Assembly (NCBI RefSeq): GCF_002980625.1
Contig: NZ_PVLR01000078.1
Location: 1 to 39,292 of the forward strand
DNA from: Malikia spinosa
Lineage (GTDB): Bacteria; Pseudomonadota; Gammaproteobacteria; Burkholderiales; Burkholderiaceae_C
Length of the DNA: 39,292 bases
Direction: 5' to 3'
Both the position numbers and the translations under genes were made by a program. Each line of letters begins with the position of its first letter. Positions within the stretch are counted from its first letter, which is position 1. Of the stretch, positions 7,066 to 15,078 are shown piece by piece. The notes beneath the pieces are model-generated. The model was not told the DNA's origin, searched no databases, and saw only the letters and a list, made by a program, of their open reading frames with translations.

Positions 7066-7314
7066 ATGATTTTCAATGCTCCTGGTGCCGGCCAATTCAA
7101 GCCCGGCACGCGCCTGCGCCACTACAAGGGCGGCCTCTACGTCGTGGTCGGTACCTGCCTGATCGAAGCCACCCTCAAGCCCGGCATCCTGTACCAGCCC
7201 CAGCAAGGCGACATGCAGCATGTCACCTGGATGCGCCCGATCTCGGATTTTCAGGAGATGGTCGTCACCGCGGAGGGGAAGGTGCCGCGGTTCGTGATCC
7301 TCGATCCCGCCTGA
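7066..7314 (+). CDS. DUF1653 protein
   Basis: An 82-residue small cytoplasmic protein with the DUF1653 signature: LRHYKGGLYVVVGTC at residues 17-31, then LYQPQQGDMQHVTWMRPISDFQEMV split across the middle of the protein. These proteins form a small beta-barrel-like domain of unknown function. A TACACT box at 7054-7059, seven bases before the ATG, could be the -10 of a short-leader promoter. It ends 86 bp before an integrase scar. Confidence 0.88.
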   Translation: MIFNAPGAGQFKPGTRLRHYKGGLYVVVGTCLIEATLKPGILYQPQQGDMQHVTWMRPISDFQEMVVTAEGKVPRFVILDPA

Positions 7315-7399
7315 AACGAGGTCCGCCCCAAAACAGGCTTTACCTCGATCTCAGCGAGTCCTGAGCCAAGCGGCCAAAGCACGGATTTCCCTGCATGGG

Positions 7400-7419
7400 A
7401 GGCTGATCGAGAAGGGGGC
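7400..7419 (+). repeat. 20-nt integrase scar
   Basis: These 20 bases are identical to integrase positions 1313-1332, which encode RLIEKGA just after the HxxR box. Flanking bases do not match. A chance 20-mer match in a window of this size is unlikely, so this is probably a relic of a third integrase copy. Confidence 0.55.
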
Positions 7420-7450
7420 GAAATCCTATCAGGCACGGGACGGATTGGTT

Positions 7451-8019
7451 TCACGGAACCAGCCACTGGCCAGCCCAGTGGTTCTCGCGAGTGAATTGCG
7501 CCCGCCGGTGGTCAACCACCAGATGCAGCAGGTCCATTGCCCGGATGTTCAGGTGCAGCACGGCAAACACTGCGAGGTCCGGGGCGTTGTCGTAAGCCAG
7601 TGCGCTGGGAATCGGATGGCCGGGTGTGTGACTGCTGCTGTAGGCGGTGCGGGACCGATCCGGCACCCTGGCCCAGGTGTCTGCGACGGCAGCGCCACTG
7701 GCAATTTCCACATCGGCCTCCCCGCGGATCTGCAGGTGGGAACCGCTGTCCCAGACGTGCAGCGCGGTAACTGGCCTCGCCATCAGATCCGTGATCTTGG
7801 ATGAATGCAGATTCGTGTGCAGTTCCAGCCCGCCGCGTGACTTGTCCGCGGCGCGCAGCACCACGGTGCGCGTCTTGGGCAGGCCCTACGGGCTCACCGT
7901 CGCCAGGGTCGGAACCATGCGAGGGCGTGGCGGTCGTACACGTCCCGGACCAGTCTTTGCCAGACATGGTGATAAAGACTCCCGAGCTCCTGGGTCCAGG
8001 GATGCGGATCCAGGCTCAT
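7451..8019 (-). pseudogene. Pyridoxamine 5'-phosphate oxidase-like flavoprotein, frameshifted
   Basis: Reading leftward from the ATG at 8017-8019, the first 40 or so codons (MSLDPHPWTQELGSLYHHVWQ...) are the start of a PNPOx-like protein. The homologous frame then shifts near 7900, at the segment TLATVSP. That frame also carries a TAG where a conserved Asp is normal, before GLPKTRTVVLRAADKSRGGL. The rest (HTNLHSSKITDLMARP... ALHVWDSGSHLQIRGEADV) is intact to 7451. These proteins bind FMN and oxidise pyridoxamine phosphate or related substrates. With two lesions the gene is almost certainly inactive. Its start overlaps the stop of the DUF2805 gene, the sign of a former operon. Confidence 0.8.
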
Positions 8020-8228
8020 TTGTAGAACTCGCGTCGATCCGTGAACTGCCGGACACGTTTTCTCCAGGCGACGTAGCTACCTAGCCTCAGCTCATGACGC
8101 ATCAAGCCCTGGACCTCGTCCGGACCCCAGCCGTGCAAGGCTCGGATCTGGTCAAAACTGACGTGGTCGCTGAGCGCCATGGCGAGCACTTCGCCTACCG
8201 TTCCCGCATCAGGCCGGGTCCTGGCCAT
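8016..8228 (-). CDS. DUF2805 (TIGR03643-like) protein
   Basis: A 70-residue helical protein from the ATG at 8228. It has the family pattern: GEVLAMALSDHVSFDQIRAL, GWGPDEVQGLMR, and YVAWRKRVRQFTDRREFYK at the end. Its fold is probably HTH-like; its function is unknown. It overlaps the upstream Cys-rich gene by 20 bp and the downstream PNPOx start by 3 bp (stop 8016-8018, ATG 8017-8019), so the three form one leftward unit. Confidence 0.85.
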   Translation of the reverse strand: MARTRPDAGTVGEVLAMALSDHVSFDQIRALHGWGPDEVQGLMRHELRLGSYVAWRKRVRQFTDRREFYK

Positions 8229-8388
8229 CGTCGATGTCCGCCTTCTGTTTCGCGTCCTCGTCCTGGCTGTCACTCCCGGCTGCTTCCGTAAAACACATGC
8301 GCGTGCCGTCCCAGCGCTGGCCGCACCAGTAGAAACCCTTGGCGTTGATGATGCAGGTGCCGCTGCCGCAGCAACGCGTGTCTTCCAT
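8209..8388 (-). CDS. Small Cys-rich protein (CCGSGTC type)
   Basis: 59 residues from the ATG at 8388, preceded by a GAAGG ribosome site. The N-terminal half holds CCGSGTCIINAKGFYWCGQR and a further Cys in RMCF, a pattern suggesting metal binding or a redox role; the C-terminal half is charged and probably disordered. I recall small proteins of this type next to DUF2805 genes. Function is unknown. Confidence 0.72.
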   Translation of the reverse strand: MEDTRCCGSGTCIINAKGFYWCGQRWDGTRMCFTEAAGSDSQDEDAKQKADIDDGQDPA

Positions 8389-8519
8389 GAGCCGACCTTC
8401 GTGAGTTGAACGCCGCCAACACCTAAGTCCACGGTGCGCCATGGGACATGTCGAGCGAGGGCCAAGTCTGGGTAGTACTGCGAACCGGCGCGGTCCACCG
8501 ACCAACCCAGAAACCGCAG

Positions 8520-8801
8520 TCATGGTGTCTCGGCCTGCGGCTTCTTCCCCGGATCAGGTTCCATCGCCAGCACCACCTTGAGCTTGGGCATGACCGCGCG
8601 CCAACGCTCGGCCGGCACCGTGTCGAGCCGCTCGGCCTTGATGAGTTCCAGCACCGCTTTCTGGTTCTTCTCGCGCTCGCGACGCTGCTGCTCGCGCTGG
8701 CGTTCCTCGAGCTTGCGCAGCTTCTCGCGCTGGTGGGCGATTTCCTCGTCCAGCGTCCTGGCCTTGCGTGCCGGCTTGACGCTGGTGGTTTCTGCTTCCA
8801 T
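8520..8801 (-). CDS. Small basic coiled-coil protein, divergent from the transfer operon
   Basis: 93 residues. Residues 18-60 form a highly charged helix (DEEIAHQREKLRKLEERQRE, then RREREKNQKAVLELI), very likely a coiled coil. The remainder (TVPAERWRAVMPKLKVVLAM) may be a short helical hairpin. It is transcribed away from the mobilisation genes across a palindrome-rich spacer, the usual position of a relaxosome accessory or regulatory gene. I do not recognise a named family. Confidence 0.65.
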   Translation of the reverse strand: MEAETTSVKPARKARTLDEEIAHQREKLRKLEERQREQQRREREKNQKAVLELIKAERLDTVPAERWRAVMPKLKVVLAMEPDPGKKPQAETP

Positions 8802-9114
8802 GGTGTGCCTCCCTGAACTGTGGATCCGGGCCGGAATTCAGCTGAATCAGGTTGCAACCCATCCGACCCGGATCGGCTGCATTCTATCGATTGGATGGAA
8901 TTCTTCCACTGGAGCCTGGTGACAAGAAACGGGATTCCTTCCATAGTTCGCAGGGCAAGCCCCGCACCCCATGGAATTGGTCACACATCACGCAACCTGG
9001 TTGAAATCGTGAAATTCCTAGCGCCAGTAAATGATTTATTGTTTAACACTTGGCACGATCGTGTTAAACACCTGCCCCGATTCAGACGTGCAAGCTGTTG
9101 AAAGGAAACAGGAA
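8802..9114. other. Divergent spacer, oriT and operator candidate
   Basis: This lower-GC spacer between divergent genes, next to relaxase genes, is the expected place for oriT. It contains a perfect 10-bp inverted repeat, TGTTTAACAC (9040-9049) and GTGTTAAACA (9061-9070), with an 11-nt spacer. It also holds a 12-bp palindrome (ATTCAGCTGAAT, about 8836-8847), a pair GATCCGGG/CCCGGATC (8823-8830, 8867-8874), and several GGAATTC/GAATTCC-type words. The ribosome site of the following gene is GGAAA just before 9115. The nick site cannot be read from sequence alone. Confidence 0.5.
9040..9070. repeat. Perfect 10-bp inverted repeat before the mobilisation operon
   Basis: Arms at 9040-9049 and 9061-9070 around 11 nt, 44 bp upstream of the ribbon-helix-helix-like gene. 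It could be the relaxase hairpin of oriT or the operator of the downstream DNA-binding protein. Confidence 0.7.
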
Positions 9115-9507
9115 ATGCCAAAAATCCGAAATTCAGACGACAGCGGATCCAAGTTCATCGGACTGCGGCTGGATCGCGATACCGCAGAGTTCTACAGCAA
9201 GCGCGCCAAGGCATCCGGCACCACGCTTTCCGGGTTCTTGCGTAACATGATCGTGCAGGGAATGATTGCGGAATCGGCCTATGAGATCGAACAGAGGATG
9301 CGCCGCCTGCTTGATGAAATTCATGCTGGCGGGCAGACTGGCGACCGAGCTGGAATTCCCGACGAATTGCTGTTGTCGGCCTTCATGTCGGAATACCTGC
9401 TGACGGCAATTGTCGAGGCGCGCGACATCCAGAAGCTCTACGAGGCCCAGGATGCCGCCAAGGCCCGGCTCGCGGAACTGAAGGGAGGCAAGGATGGCAA
9501 GACGTGA
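9115..9507 (+). CDS. Relaxosome accessory protein, ribbon-helix-helix-like
   Basis: 130 residues from the ATG at 9115, preceded by AGGAAACAGGAA. Residues 13-45 fit a ribbon-helix-helix or MobC-like fold: a beta strand (KFIGLRLDRDTAEFY) followed by two helices (KRAKASGTTLSGFLRNMIV). The C-terminal half is helical and charged, ending in a probable coiled coil. Such proteins bind oriT, help the relaxase and often repress the operon. The gene overlaps the TraD start by 14 bp. The 10-bp inverted repeat upstream is a natural binding-site candidate. Confidence 0.72.
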   Translation: MPKIRNSDDSGSKFIGLRLDRDTAEFYSKRAKASGTTLSGFLRNMIVQGMIAESAYEIEQRMRRLLDEIHAGGQTGDRAGIPDELLLSAFMSEYLLTAIVEARDIQKLYEAQDAAKARLAELKGGKDGKT

Positions 9508-11383
9508 AGAAAAGAGCAGCATGGGTAGCTTCGCGCGCGGGTCCGAACTGTGGATGCACCAGGCCCGGCTGTTCGTGGTCGCCATCGGAACGGTTGGGCT
9601 GCTGTCGGTGCTGGTGGGGCTCGCGGTCACGTCGGGCTATTTCTGGCACTCGACCACGGCTGCTGAGAAGTACGCGCTCGAGCGAAATGTGCTCGCGCGC
9701 ACCCGCGATGTGCTGGGTATGACAGCCGGCAAGATGGAGCTGCATATTGAGGGTCAGCTGCGCCTGCAGGAGGTTGAACAGGTGGCCCGCCTGACCCAAG
9801 CGCTGGCGGAAGAAGGCTGGCGGAAACTGCGCAACGGCGGCATGTTCGGTGCCCTGAGCGCGGTCGGATTCGTCTTCCTGGTCTCGCTCTACTGGTGGGG
9901 CTACGGCCGTGCCAAGATGCAGGACCGCCAGCTGCGTGGCGCCCAGCTGGTCGCCGGCCCTGAGCTCGCCATGCTGGTGCGCCAGCGCGAGGAAGCCAGC
10001 CCCTACGAGATCGCCGGCGTGCCGATGCGCCTGAAGTCGGAAACCCTGCACACGCTGTTTGCGGGCGCTCAGGGCACCGGCAAGTCCCAGCAGTTCTTTG
10101 CGCTGATGAAGCAGGTCCGGGCACAAGGCAAGCGCATGATCGTGTACGACCCGACTGGAGAGTTCACCCAGGCCTTCTACCGCGGGGGCAAGGACATCTT
10201 GATGAACCCGCTCGATGCGCGCAGCCCCAACTGGAACGTCTGGCAGGAGATCGCCAAGGACTACCACTACGACAACGTCGCCAACGGCCTGATTCCGGAT
10301 CCGGTTGGCTCCGATCCGTTCTGGGCCCATGCCGGGCGCATGCTGCTCAAAGATGTGATCGTGGTACTGGGCAAGAAGGGCAAGCGCACCAACCGCGAGC
10401 TCTACCACGCGATCGCCAAGACCAATCTCCAGGACCTGCACAAGCTCTTGCAGGGAATGGCCGGCGCGAGCTATGTCGACCCGACCACCGAGCGTACCGG
10501 CATGTCGCTCAAGATGACGGTGCAGAACCAGCTCGAATCCTTCCGTTTCCTGCCCGATGAGGGCGAGCCCTTCTCGATCCGTCAGTGGATCCATGCGGAA
10601 GGCGACTCCTGGATGTTCATCACCGCCCGGGAGTCGATGCGCGAAGCCTTGAAGCCCGTGCTGTCGCTGTGGATCGACACGGCGATCAAGGCCGTGCTCG
10701 ACCTGGAACCGGTGCACCGCGAGCGGCTCTGGTTTTGCATTGACGAGCTGCCCACGCTGCAGAAACTCGACATCCTCAAGCTGGCCCTGACCAACACCCG
10801 TAAGTACGGCTTGTGCATGGTGCTCGGTGTGCAGGACTTCTCCCAGCTCTACGAGATCTACGGCCACGACCTGGCCAAGACCATCATCTCCGGCTGCCAG
10901 ACCAAGCTGTTGCTGCGCGTCACCGATGGAGCCGCGGCCAAGCTGCTGTCCGATCTGATGGGCCAGGCCGAGGTGGACGAGAAGGAGGAAACGCTGAGTT
11001 ACGGCCTGAGCCCGGAGCGCGACGGTGTGAGCGTTTTTGCGCGCCGCTCGATGCGCGACCTGGTGCTGTCCTCCGAGATCCTGACCCTGCCTGACATGAC
11101 AGGCTATCTGGTGATTCCGGGCGACTATCCGATTGCCAGGGTCCAGTACGGCTATGTGCCGACCGACAAGCAGGCCGAGGGTTTCGTCGAGCGCCAGGGC
11201 TTCTCGATCAGCTTCAAGCCGGTCGTGCCTGCCGGTACCGCGCCGCTCGCTGCTTCCAGCCAGGTAGCCCAGGGTGGCCAGGACTTCGCACAGCCGGATC
11301 CACTTTCGCGTGCGAAAGTGGATCCGGAACCGGAGCCCGGTGCCGGAAGCACAAAACCCAACCCGCTGGCGGATGCCTTGTAA
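9494..11383 (+). CDS. traD: TraD-type conjugative coupling protein
   Basis: 629 residues. Two membrane segments lie at about 25-48 and 115-135, with a periplasmic loop between, as in F-type TraD. The cytoplasmic ATPase has a Walker A at 191-199 (GAQGTGKSQ) and a Walker B at 412-420 (LWFCIDELP). It forms a hexameric inner-membrane pump that brings the relaxase-DNA complex to a type IV secretion channel. It overlaps the upstream gene, and the relaxase gene lies downstream in the same operon. The C-terminal 80 or so residues are low-complexity, and part of them is encoded by a 34-bp near-perfect palindrome at 11294-11327. No channel genes are visible in the window. Confidence 0.93.
   Translation: MARREEKSSMGSFARGSELWMHQARLFVVAIGTVGLLSVLVGLAVTSGYFWHSTTAAEKYALERNVLARTRDVLGMTAGKMELHIEGQLRLQEVEQVARLTQALAEEGWRKLRNGGMFGALSAVGFVFLVSLYWWGYGRAKMQDRQLRGAQLVAGPELAMLVRQREEASPYEIAGVPMRLKSETLHTLFAGAQGTGKSQQFFALMKQVRAQGKRMIVYDPTGEFTQAFYRGGKDILMNPLDARSPNWNVWQEIAKDYHYDNVANGLIPDPVGSDPFWAHAGRMLLKDVIVVLGKKGKRTNRELYHAIAKTNLQDLHKLLQGMAGASYVDPTTERTGMSLKMTVQNQLESFRFLPDEGEPFSIRQWIHAEGDSWMFITARESMREALKPVLSLWIDTAIKAVLDLEPVHRERLWFCIDELPTLQKLDILKLALTNTRKYGLCMVLGVQDFSQLYEIYGHDLAKTIISGCQTKLLLRVTDGAAAKLLSDLMGQAEVDEKEETLSYGLSPERDGVSVFARRSMRDLVLSSEILTLPDMTGYLVIPGDYPIARVQYGYVPTDKQAEGFVERQGFSISFKPVVPAGTAPLAASSQVAQGGQDFAQPDPLSRAKVDPEPEPGAGSTKPNPLADAL
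11294..11327. repeat. 34-bp palindrome inside the traD 3' end
   Basis: Arms of 16 bp, 11294-11309 (beginning CCGGATCCAC) and 11312-11327 (ending GTGGATCCGG), are exactly complementary around the 2-nt centre GT. The coding frame stays open through it (PDPLSRAKVDPE). A match this long is far beyond chance and beyond coding needs. Confidence 0.85.
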
Positions 11384-11394
11384 GGAGAGCCGGC

Positions 11395-11862
11395 ATGAAT
11401 GCTCGCAGACGGTTCTGGCTGGGTGCAGCCGCTTTCCCGTTCGCGCTGCTCTGTAGCAGGGTTCAGGCCCAGGCCGACTTGCTGCAGCTCGACGAGGCCT
11501 TCCGAGTCTCGGCGCGATGGGTGGAACCCGGCGTGGTGGAATTGCACTACCTCATCGCTCCCGGCTATCACCTCTACCGCGACCGCTTCAGCTTCAGGAC
11601 CGACCAGGGCTCAGCCTCCGTCGCGGCCATCGAACTGCCGCCAGCGCTGGAACGCTTCGACCCGGCCATGGGGCAGAAGATGCGCTACTACGCCGATCAC
11701 GTAACCGTCAGGGTCCGGCTGGCTGGTGGACAGCGCGCCGTCAAGCTGACGACCACGGCCCAGGGTTGCGCGGCCGAGCTGGGGGTCTGCTATCCACCGC
11801 TCGTCCGGGTGTTCGAGCTGCCGGCATCCGGTGGGAGGGAGAGTAGGAGGGAGCGCAGATGA
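11395..11862 (+). CDS. Stand-alone DsbD-alpha-like periplasmic protein
   Basis: 155 residues. The N-terminus is a signal peptide of about 26 residues (RRR, hydrophobic core, AQA). The mature part is an immunoglobulin-like domain with the DsbD N-terminal signature: APGYHLYRDRFSF, then QGCAAELGVCYPP, whose Cys125 and Cys132 are the redox pair that receives electrons in DsbD. The membrane and thioredoxin domains of DsbD are absent. The gene lies between traD and traI and overlaps the relaxase start by 4 bp. It may keep transfer proteins reduced or shuffle their disulfides in the periplasm, but it would need a partner to supply electrons. Confidence 0.85.
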   Translation: MNARRRFWLGAAAFPFALLCSRVQAQADLLQLDEAFRVSARWVEPGVVELHYLIAPGYHLYRDRFSFRTDQGSASVAAIELPPALERFDPAMGQKMRYYADHVTVRVRLAGGQRAVKLTTTAQGCAAELGVCYPPLVRVFELPASGGRESRRERR

Positions 11863-14708
11863 TCAGCATGCACAACGTGGGCAGCGCCGGTCAGGCGCTG
11901 CACTACTTCTCGGCCGACAACTACTACACGAAGGACGAGGGCCTGGAGCATTCCGAATGGTTCGGCAAAGGCGCCGGACAGTTGGGTCTGGCTGGGCAGG
12001 TCGACCAGCAGGCCTTCCTGGAGCTGCTGGGCGGCAAGGTGGATGGCCAGGACCTGGGCAAATGGGTCCGGAACGAGAAGAGCGGGGAAAAGGAGCGCGA
12101 GCACCGGCCGGGCACGGACATGACCTTCTCCGCGCCCAAGAGCGTCTCGCTGCTGGCCGAGGTCCATGGCCAGCGCGAGGTGCGCGAAGCCCATGAAGCG
12201 GCGGTGAAGAAGGCGCTGGCTTACCTGGAAACCGAACTGGCGCGCACACGGCGGACCGTCGATGGGCGCACCGAGTCGGTCGCGACCGGCAACGTGACGG
12301 TGGCCATGTTCCGCCACAACACCAGCCGCGACCTCGACCCGCAGACGCACACCCACGCCGTCATCATGAATGCGACCCGGCGCGAGGACGGCCAGTGGCG
12401 CTCGCTGGCCAACGAGGAGATCTACAGCGCACAGCGCGTGATCGGCGCCCTCTACAACGCGGAACTGGCCGAGCGCCTGCAGGGCCTGGGCTACGAGCTC
12501 ACCCGCAGCGACGAGAAAGGCAACTTCGAGATCGCCGGCATCAGCCGGGAACAGATCGAGCACTTCAGCCAGCGCCGCGCCGACATCATCGCCGAGCTCA
12601 AGGCCCAGGGCATCGACATCGCGCAGGCCACGCCCGAGCAAAGGGAAGAAGCCACCCTGAAGACCCGTGCCAAGAAGGTCGATGTGGACCACGAGGCGCT
12701 GCTGAGCAGTTGGAAGGAGCGGGCGTGTGAGATAGGGATCGACTTCGATGCCATCCAGGCCAGGGCCGAGGCGCAGCGGGAGCAGGGCGGCGTGAGCCGT
12801 CCGGATGCCCTCACGGGCCGGGAAGCGATGGCATTTGCCGCCGCTCACCTGATCGAGCGCGAGGCGGTCGTCTCCCGCAACGAGCTGATGGCGGTCGCGA
12901 TCGAGCATGGGGCCGGGCGGGTCTCGGCGTCCGAGGTCACTCAGGCGTTCGAGCAGCTGGTCAAGGATGGCGACCTGGTGCAGTTGCCCGACGGCCATTT
13001 CACGACCCGCAGGCTGCTGAGCAGCGAAACCTGGGCGCTGGATCAGGTACAGACCCAGAAGGGGCAGACGCCCAGCATGATGGCGCCCGAGGCGGTGTCC
13101 CTGCGGATCGCCCAGGCAGAGGGAAAACAGGGGTTCCGCTACAGCGAGGGCCAGAAGGAAGCTATCACCCAGGTCCTGACCAGCGAGGACCGCTACGTGG
13201 GCGTGCAGGGGCTGGCTGGCACGGGCAAGACCACCATGCTGCGCTCGCTACGCGAGATGGCGCAGGAGCAGGGCTACACCGTGCGCGGCATGGCGCCGAC
13301 CGGGGCTGCCAGCAAGGTGCTGGCCAGGGAAACCGGCATCGCCACGGAAACCGTCTCGATGTTCCAGCTCAAGGAGATGCAGCTGCACAAGGACATCGAA
13401 TTCGCCCGGCAGTACGCCCCGGACTTCCAGCGCAAGGCCGAGCTCTGGATCGTCGACGAGTCCTCCTTCCTGTCGCAGCGCCAGAAGGCCAAGCTCGACC
13501 ACATGGCCCAGCTGGCCGGTGCCAAGTTGGTCTACCTGGGCGACTCGCTGCAGCTGCAGGGCGTCGAAGCCGGCAAGCCCTTCGAACTGGCCCAGCGCGC
13601 CGGCATGCAGACCGCCCACATGACCGAGATCAGCCGACAGAAGACGGCCGAACTCAAGCAGGCGGTCGACATCATCACTGGCGGCGACCGGCTAGCGAGC
13701 GGACAACGCCTGACGCAGGTGGAGCTCACCCACAACGGACGGGCCTTCGACTACCTGGACCGGGTCGGCATGGTGCGCGAGGTCCCTGAGAAGTCCGGGG
13801 ACGGACAGGGCAAGCTCGTGGCCGCCGTGGTCGAGGACATCCTCAAGCTGGATCCGGCCGAGCGGGAGCGCACTCTGGTCATCACCGCCTACAACGAGGA
13901 TCGCAAGGCCATCAACGCCGGCGTGCGCGAGGGGCTCAAGGCGCAGGGCGAGCTCTCGCGCCAGGAGAACAGTCGGGAAGTCTATGTGTCCAAGGGCTGG
14001 ACGCGCGCCATGCAGAAGGAAGCCCAGTACTACCAGCCGGGCGATGTGGTGCGCTTCGGCCGGGACTACCAGCAGATCGACGCGGGCAAGGGGGACTACC
14101 TGCGCGTGGCGGCCGTGGACGCACCCAACGGCACCGTGACGCTGCAGAAGGAGGATGGATCACGGATCGCCTGGCAGCCCGGCCGGCACAACAAGATCGA
14201 GGTCTACGAGGCCGAACGGCGCGAGCTGGCCCAGGGCGACCTGATCCGGTTCACGCGCAACGAGGGCGAGTTCAAGAATGGTGAGGTAGCACGCGTCGTC
14301 GCGGTAGCTGGCACACAGGTGACGCTTGAGATAAGACAGGGGCAGGAGCGCAGCCAGCACCAGGTCGATCTGTCACGCAACCGGCACTGGGACCATGCCT
14401 ACGCGCAGACGGTTCATGCTTCCCAGGGATCGACCCAGCATCGGACCCTGTTTCACATCCGAGCGCCGCAGACCGAGGACGAGCGCAAGCAGGACAAGGC
14501 GCTGGAGAACATGGCCAAGGTGTTCGGCGATCGCAGCTTCTATGTCGGCGCCACGCGCGCTTCGCATGAGCTGCGCATCTACACCAATGACAAGGCCATG
14601 GCTGCGAGGGCAGTGACGGCCAGGCAGGACAAGACCAGCGCGATCGAGACAATCCAGCGGCACCAGAAATCGACCACGCACGAGGCCGAGCGCGGCCTGC
14701 AGCGGTAG
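11859..14708 (+). CDS. MOBF relaxase-helicase (TrwC/TraI-like)
   Basis: 949 residues, close to the length of TrwC and much shorter than F TraI. The N-terminal 300 residues are the relaxase: Tyr16 and the Tyr22-Tyr23 pair (LHYFSADNYYTKDE) are nicking-residue candidates, and the metal-binding His triad is His153, His164 and His166 (DPQTHTHAVIM). The C-terminal half is a RecD-like superfamily 1B helicase with Walker A at 451-460 (GLAGTGKTTM) and Walker B around 530-537 (IVDESSF). A final helicase motif is near 840-850 (YAQTVHASQGST). It nicks oriT, stays linked to the 5' end and unwinds the strand for transfer. It starts in an ATGA overlap with the DsbD-like gene. The MOBF assignment is firm. 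Confidence 0.95.
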   Translation: MISMHNVGSAGQALHYFSADNYYTKDEGLEHSEWFGKGAGQLGLAGQVDQQAFLELLGGKVDGQDLGKWVRNEKSGEKEREHRPGTDMTFSAPKSVSLLAEVHGQREVREAHEAAVKKALAYLETELARTRRTVDGRTESVATGNVTVAMFRHNTSRDLDPQTHTHAVIMNATRREDGQWRSLANEEIYSAQRVIGALYNAELAERLQGLGYELTRSDEKGNFEIAGISREQIEHFSQRRADIIAELKAQGIDIAQATPEQREEATLKTRAKKVDVDHEALLSSWKERACEIGIDFDAIQARAEAQREQGGVSRPDALTGREAMAFAAAHLIEREAVVSRNELMAVAIEHGAGRVSASEVTQAFEQLVKDGDLVQLPDGHFTTRRLLSSETWALDQVQTQKGQTPSMMAPEAVSLRIAQAEGKQGFRYSEGQKEAITQVLTSEDRYVGVQGLAGTGKTTMLRSLREMAQEQGYTVRGMAPTGAASKVLARETGIATETVSMFQLKEMQLHKDIEFARQYAPDFQRKAELWIVDESSFLSQRQKAKLDHMAQLAGAKLVYLGDSLQLQGVEAGKPFELAQRAGMQTAHMTEISRQKTAELKQAVDIITGGDRLASGQRLTQVELTHNGRAFDYLDRVGMVREVPEKSGDGQGKLVAAVVEDILKLDPAERERTLVITAYNEDRKAINAGVREGLKAQGELSRQENSREVYVSKGWTRAMQKEAQYYQPGDVVRFGRDYQQIDAGKGDYLRVAAVDAPNGTVTLQKEDGSRIAWQPGRHNKIEVYEAERRELAQGDLIRFTRNEGEFKNGEVARVVAVAGTQVTLEIRQGQERSQHQVDLSRNRHWDHAYAQTVHASQGSTQHRTLFHIRAPQTEDERKQDKALENMAKVFGDRSFYVGATRASHELRIYTNDKAMAARAVTARQDKTSAIETIQRHQKSTTHEAERGLQR

Positions 14709-15078
14709 GAACCGCCCCGGTTACCAGCACTCGGGTCTCAGTCGATTCAGACTGGCGCCATCATTTCGTGATCATCAGAAAGCGCCGCCATGACCGATCA
14801 CCAAGATGCCGAAAAGCCGGCTTATCAGCAGGGTCTGATGTGCTGACGAGCCCTGATCAATGCTGAGAGAAAGACGCTGTCACAGCGACTCGATCCCGTA
14901 CTGTACCAATCGATGATGGAGTGGTGCGATGACCCGAAGATACAAGAAGCAAATCTTTTCATGATGCTTTCATCAAGCAGGACGTAGATTCCAAGGCCAT
15001 AAATCAATTCGATACATGAAAGTGTCTTGCAGGCATTAGAATGAAGAGATCATCTCAACAACCAAAGACAACGACCCC
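14709..15078. other. Gene-free spacer after the relaxase
   Basis: I see no supported gene. A small hairpin (AACCG-CCC-CGGTT, 14710-14722) directly follows the relaxase stop but has no T-run. An 18-codon ORF begins at 14790 and stops at a TGA near 14844; it could be the start of a gene truncated by an old deletion. A TAGAAT at 15037-15042 may be the -10 of the H-NS gene; no good -35 is visible. Confidence 0.4.

Noticed and set aside
9383-10867. 494-codon minus-strand ORF opposite traD
   Set aside because: TraD on the plus strand has Walker A and B and membrane segments; the reverse frame has no domain.
14790-14846. 18-codon ORF after the relaxase
   Set aside because: Too short, no ribosome site and no family; mentioned only as a possible gene start remnant.
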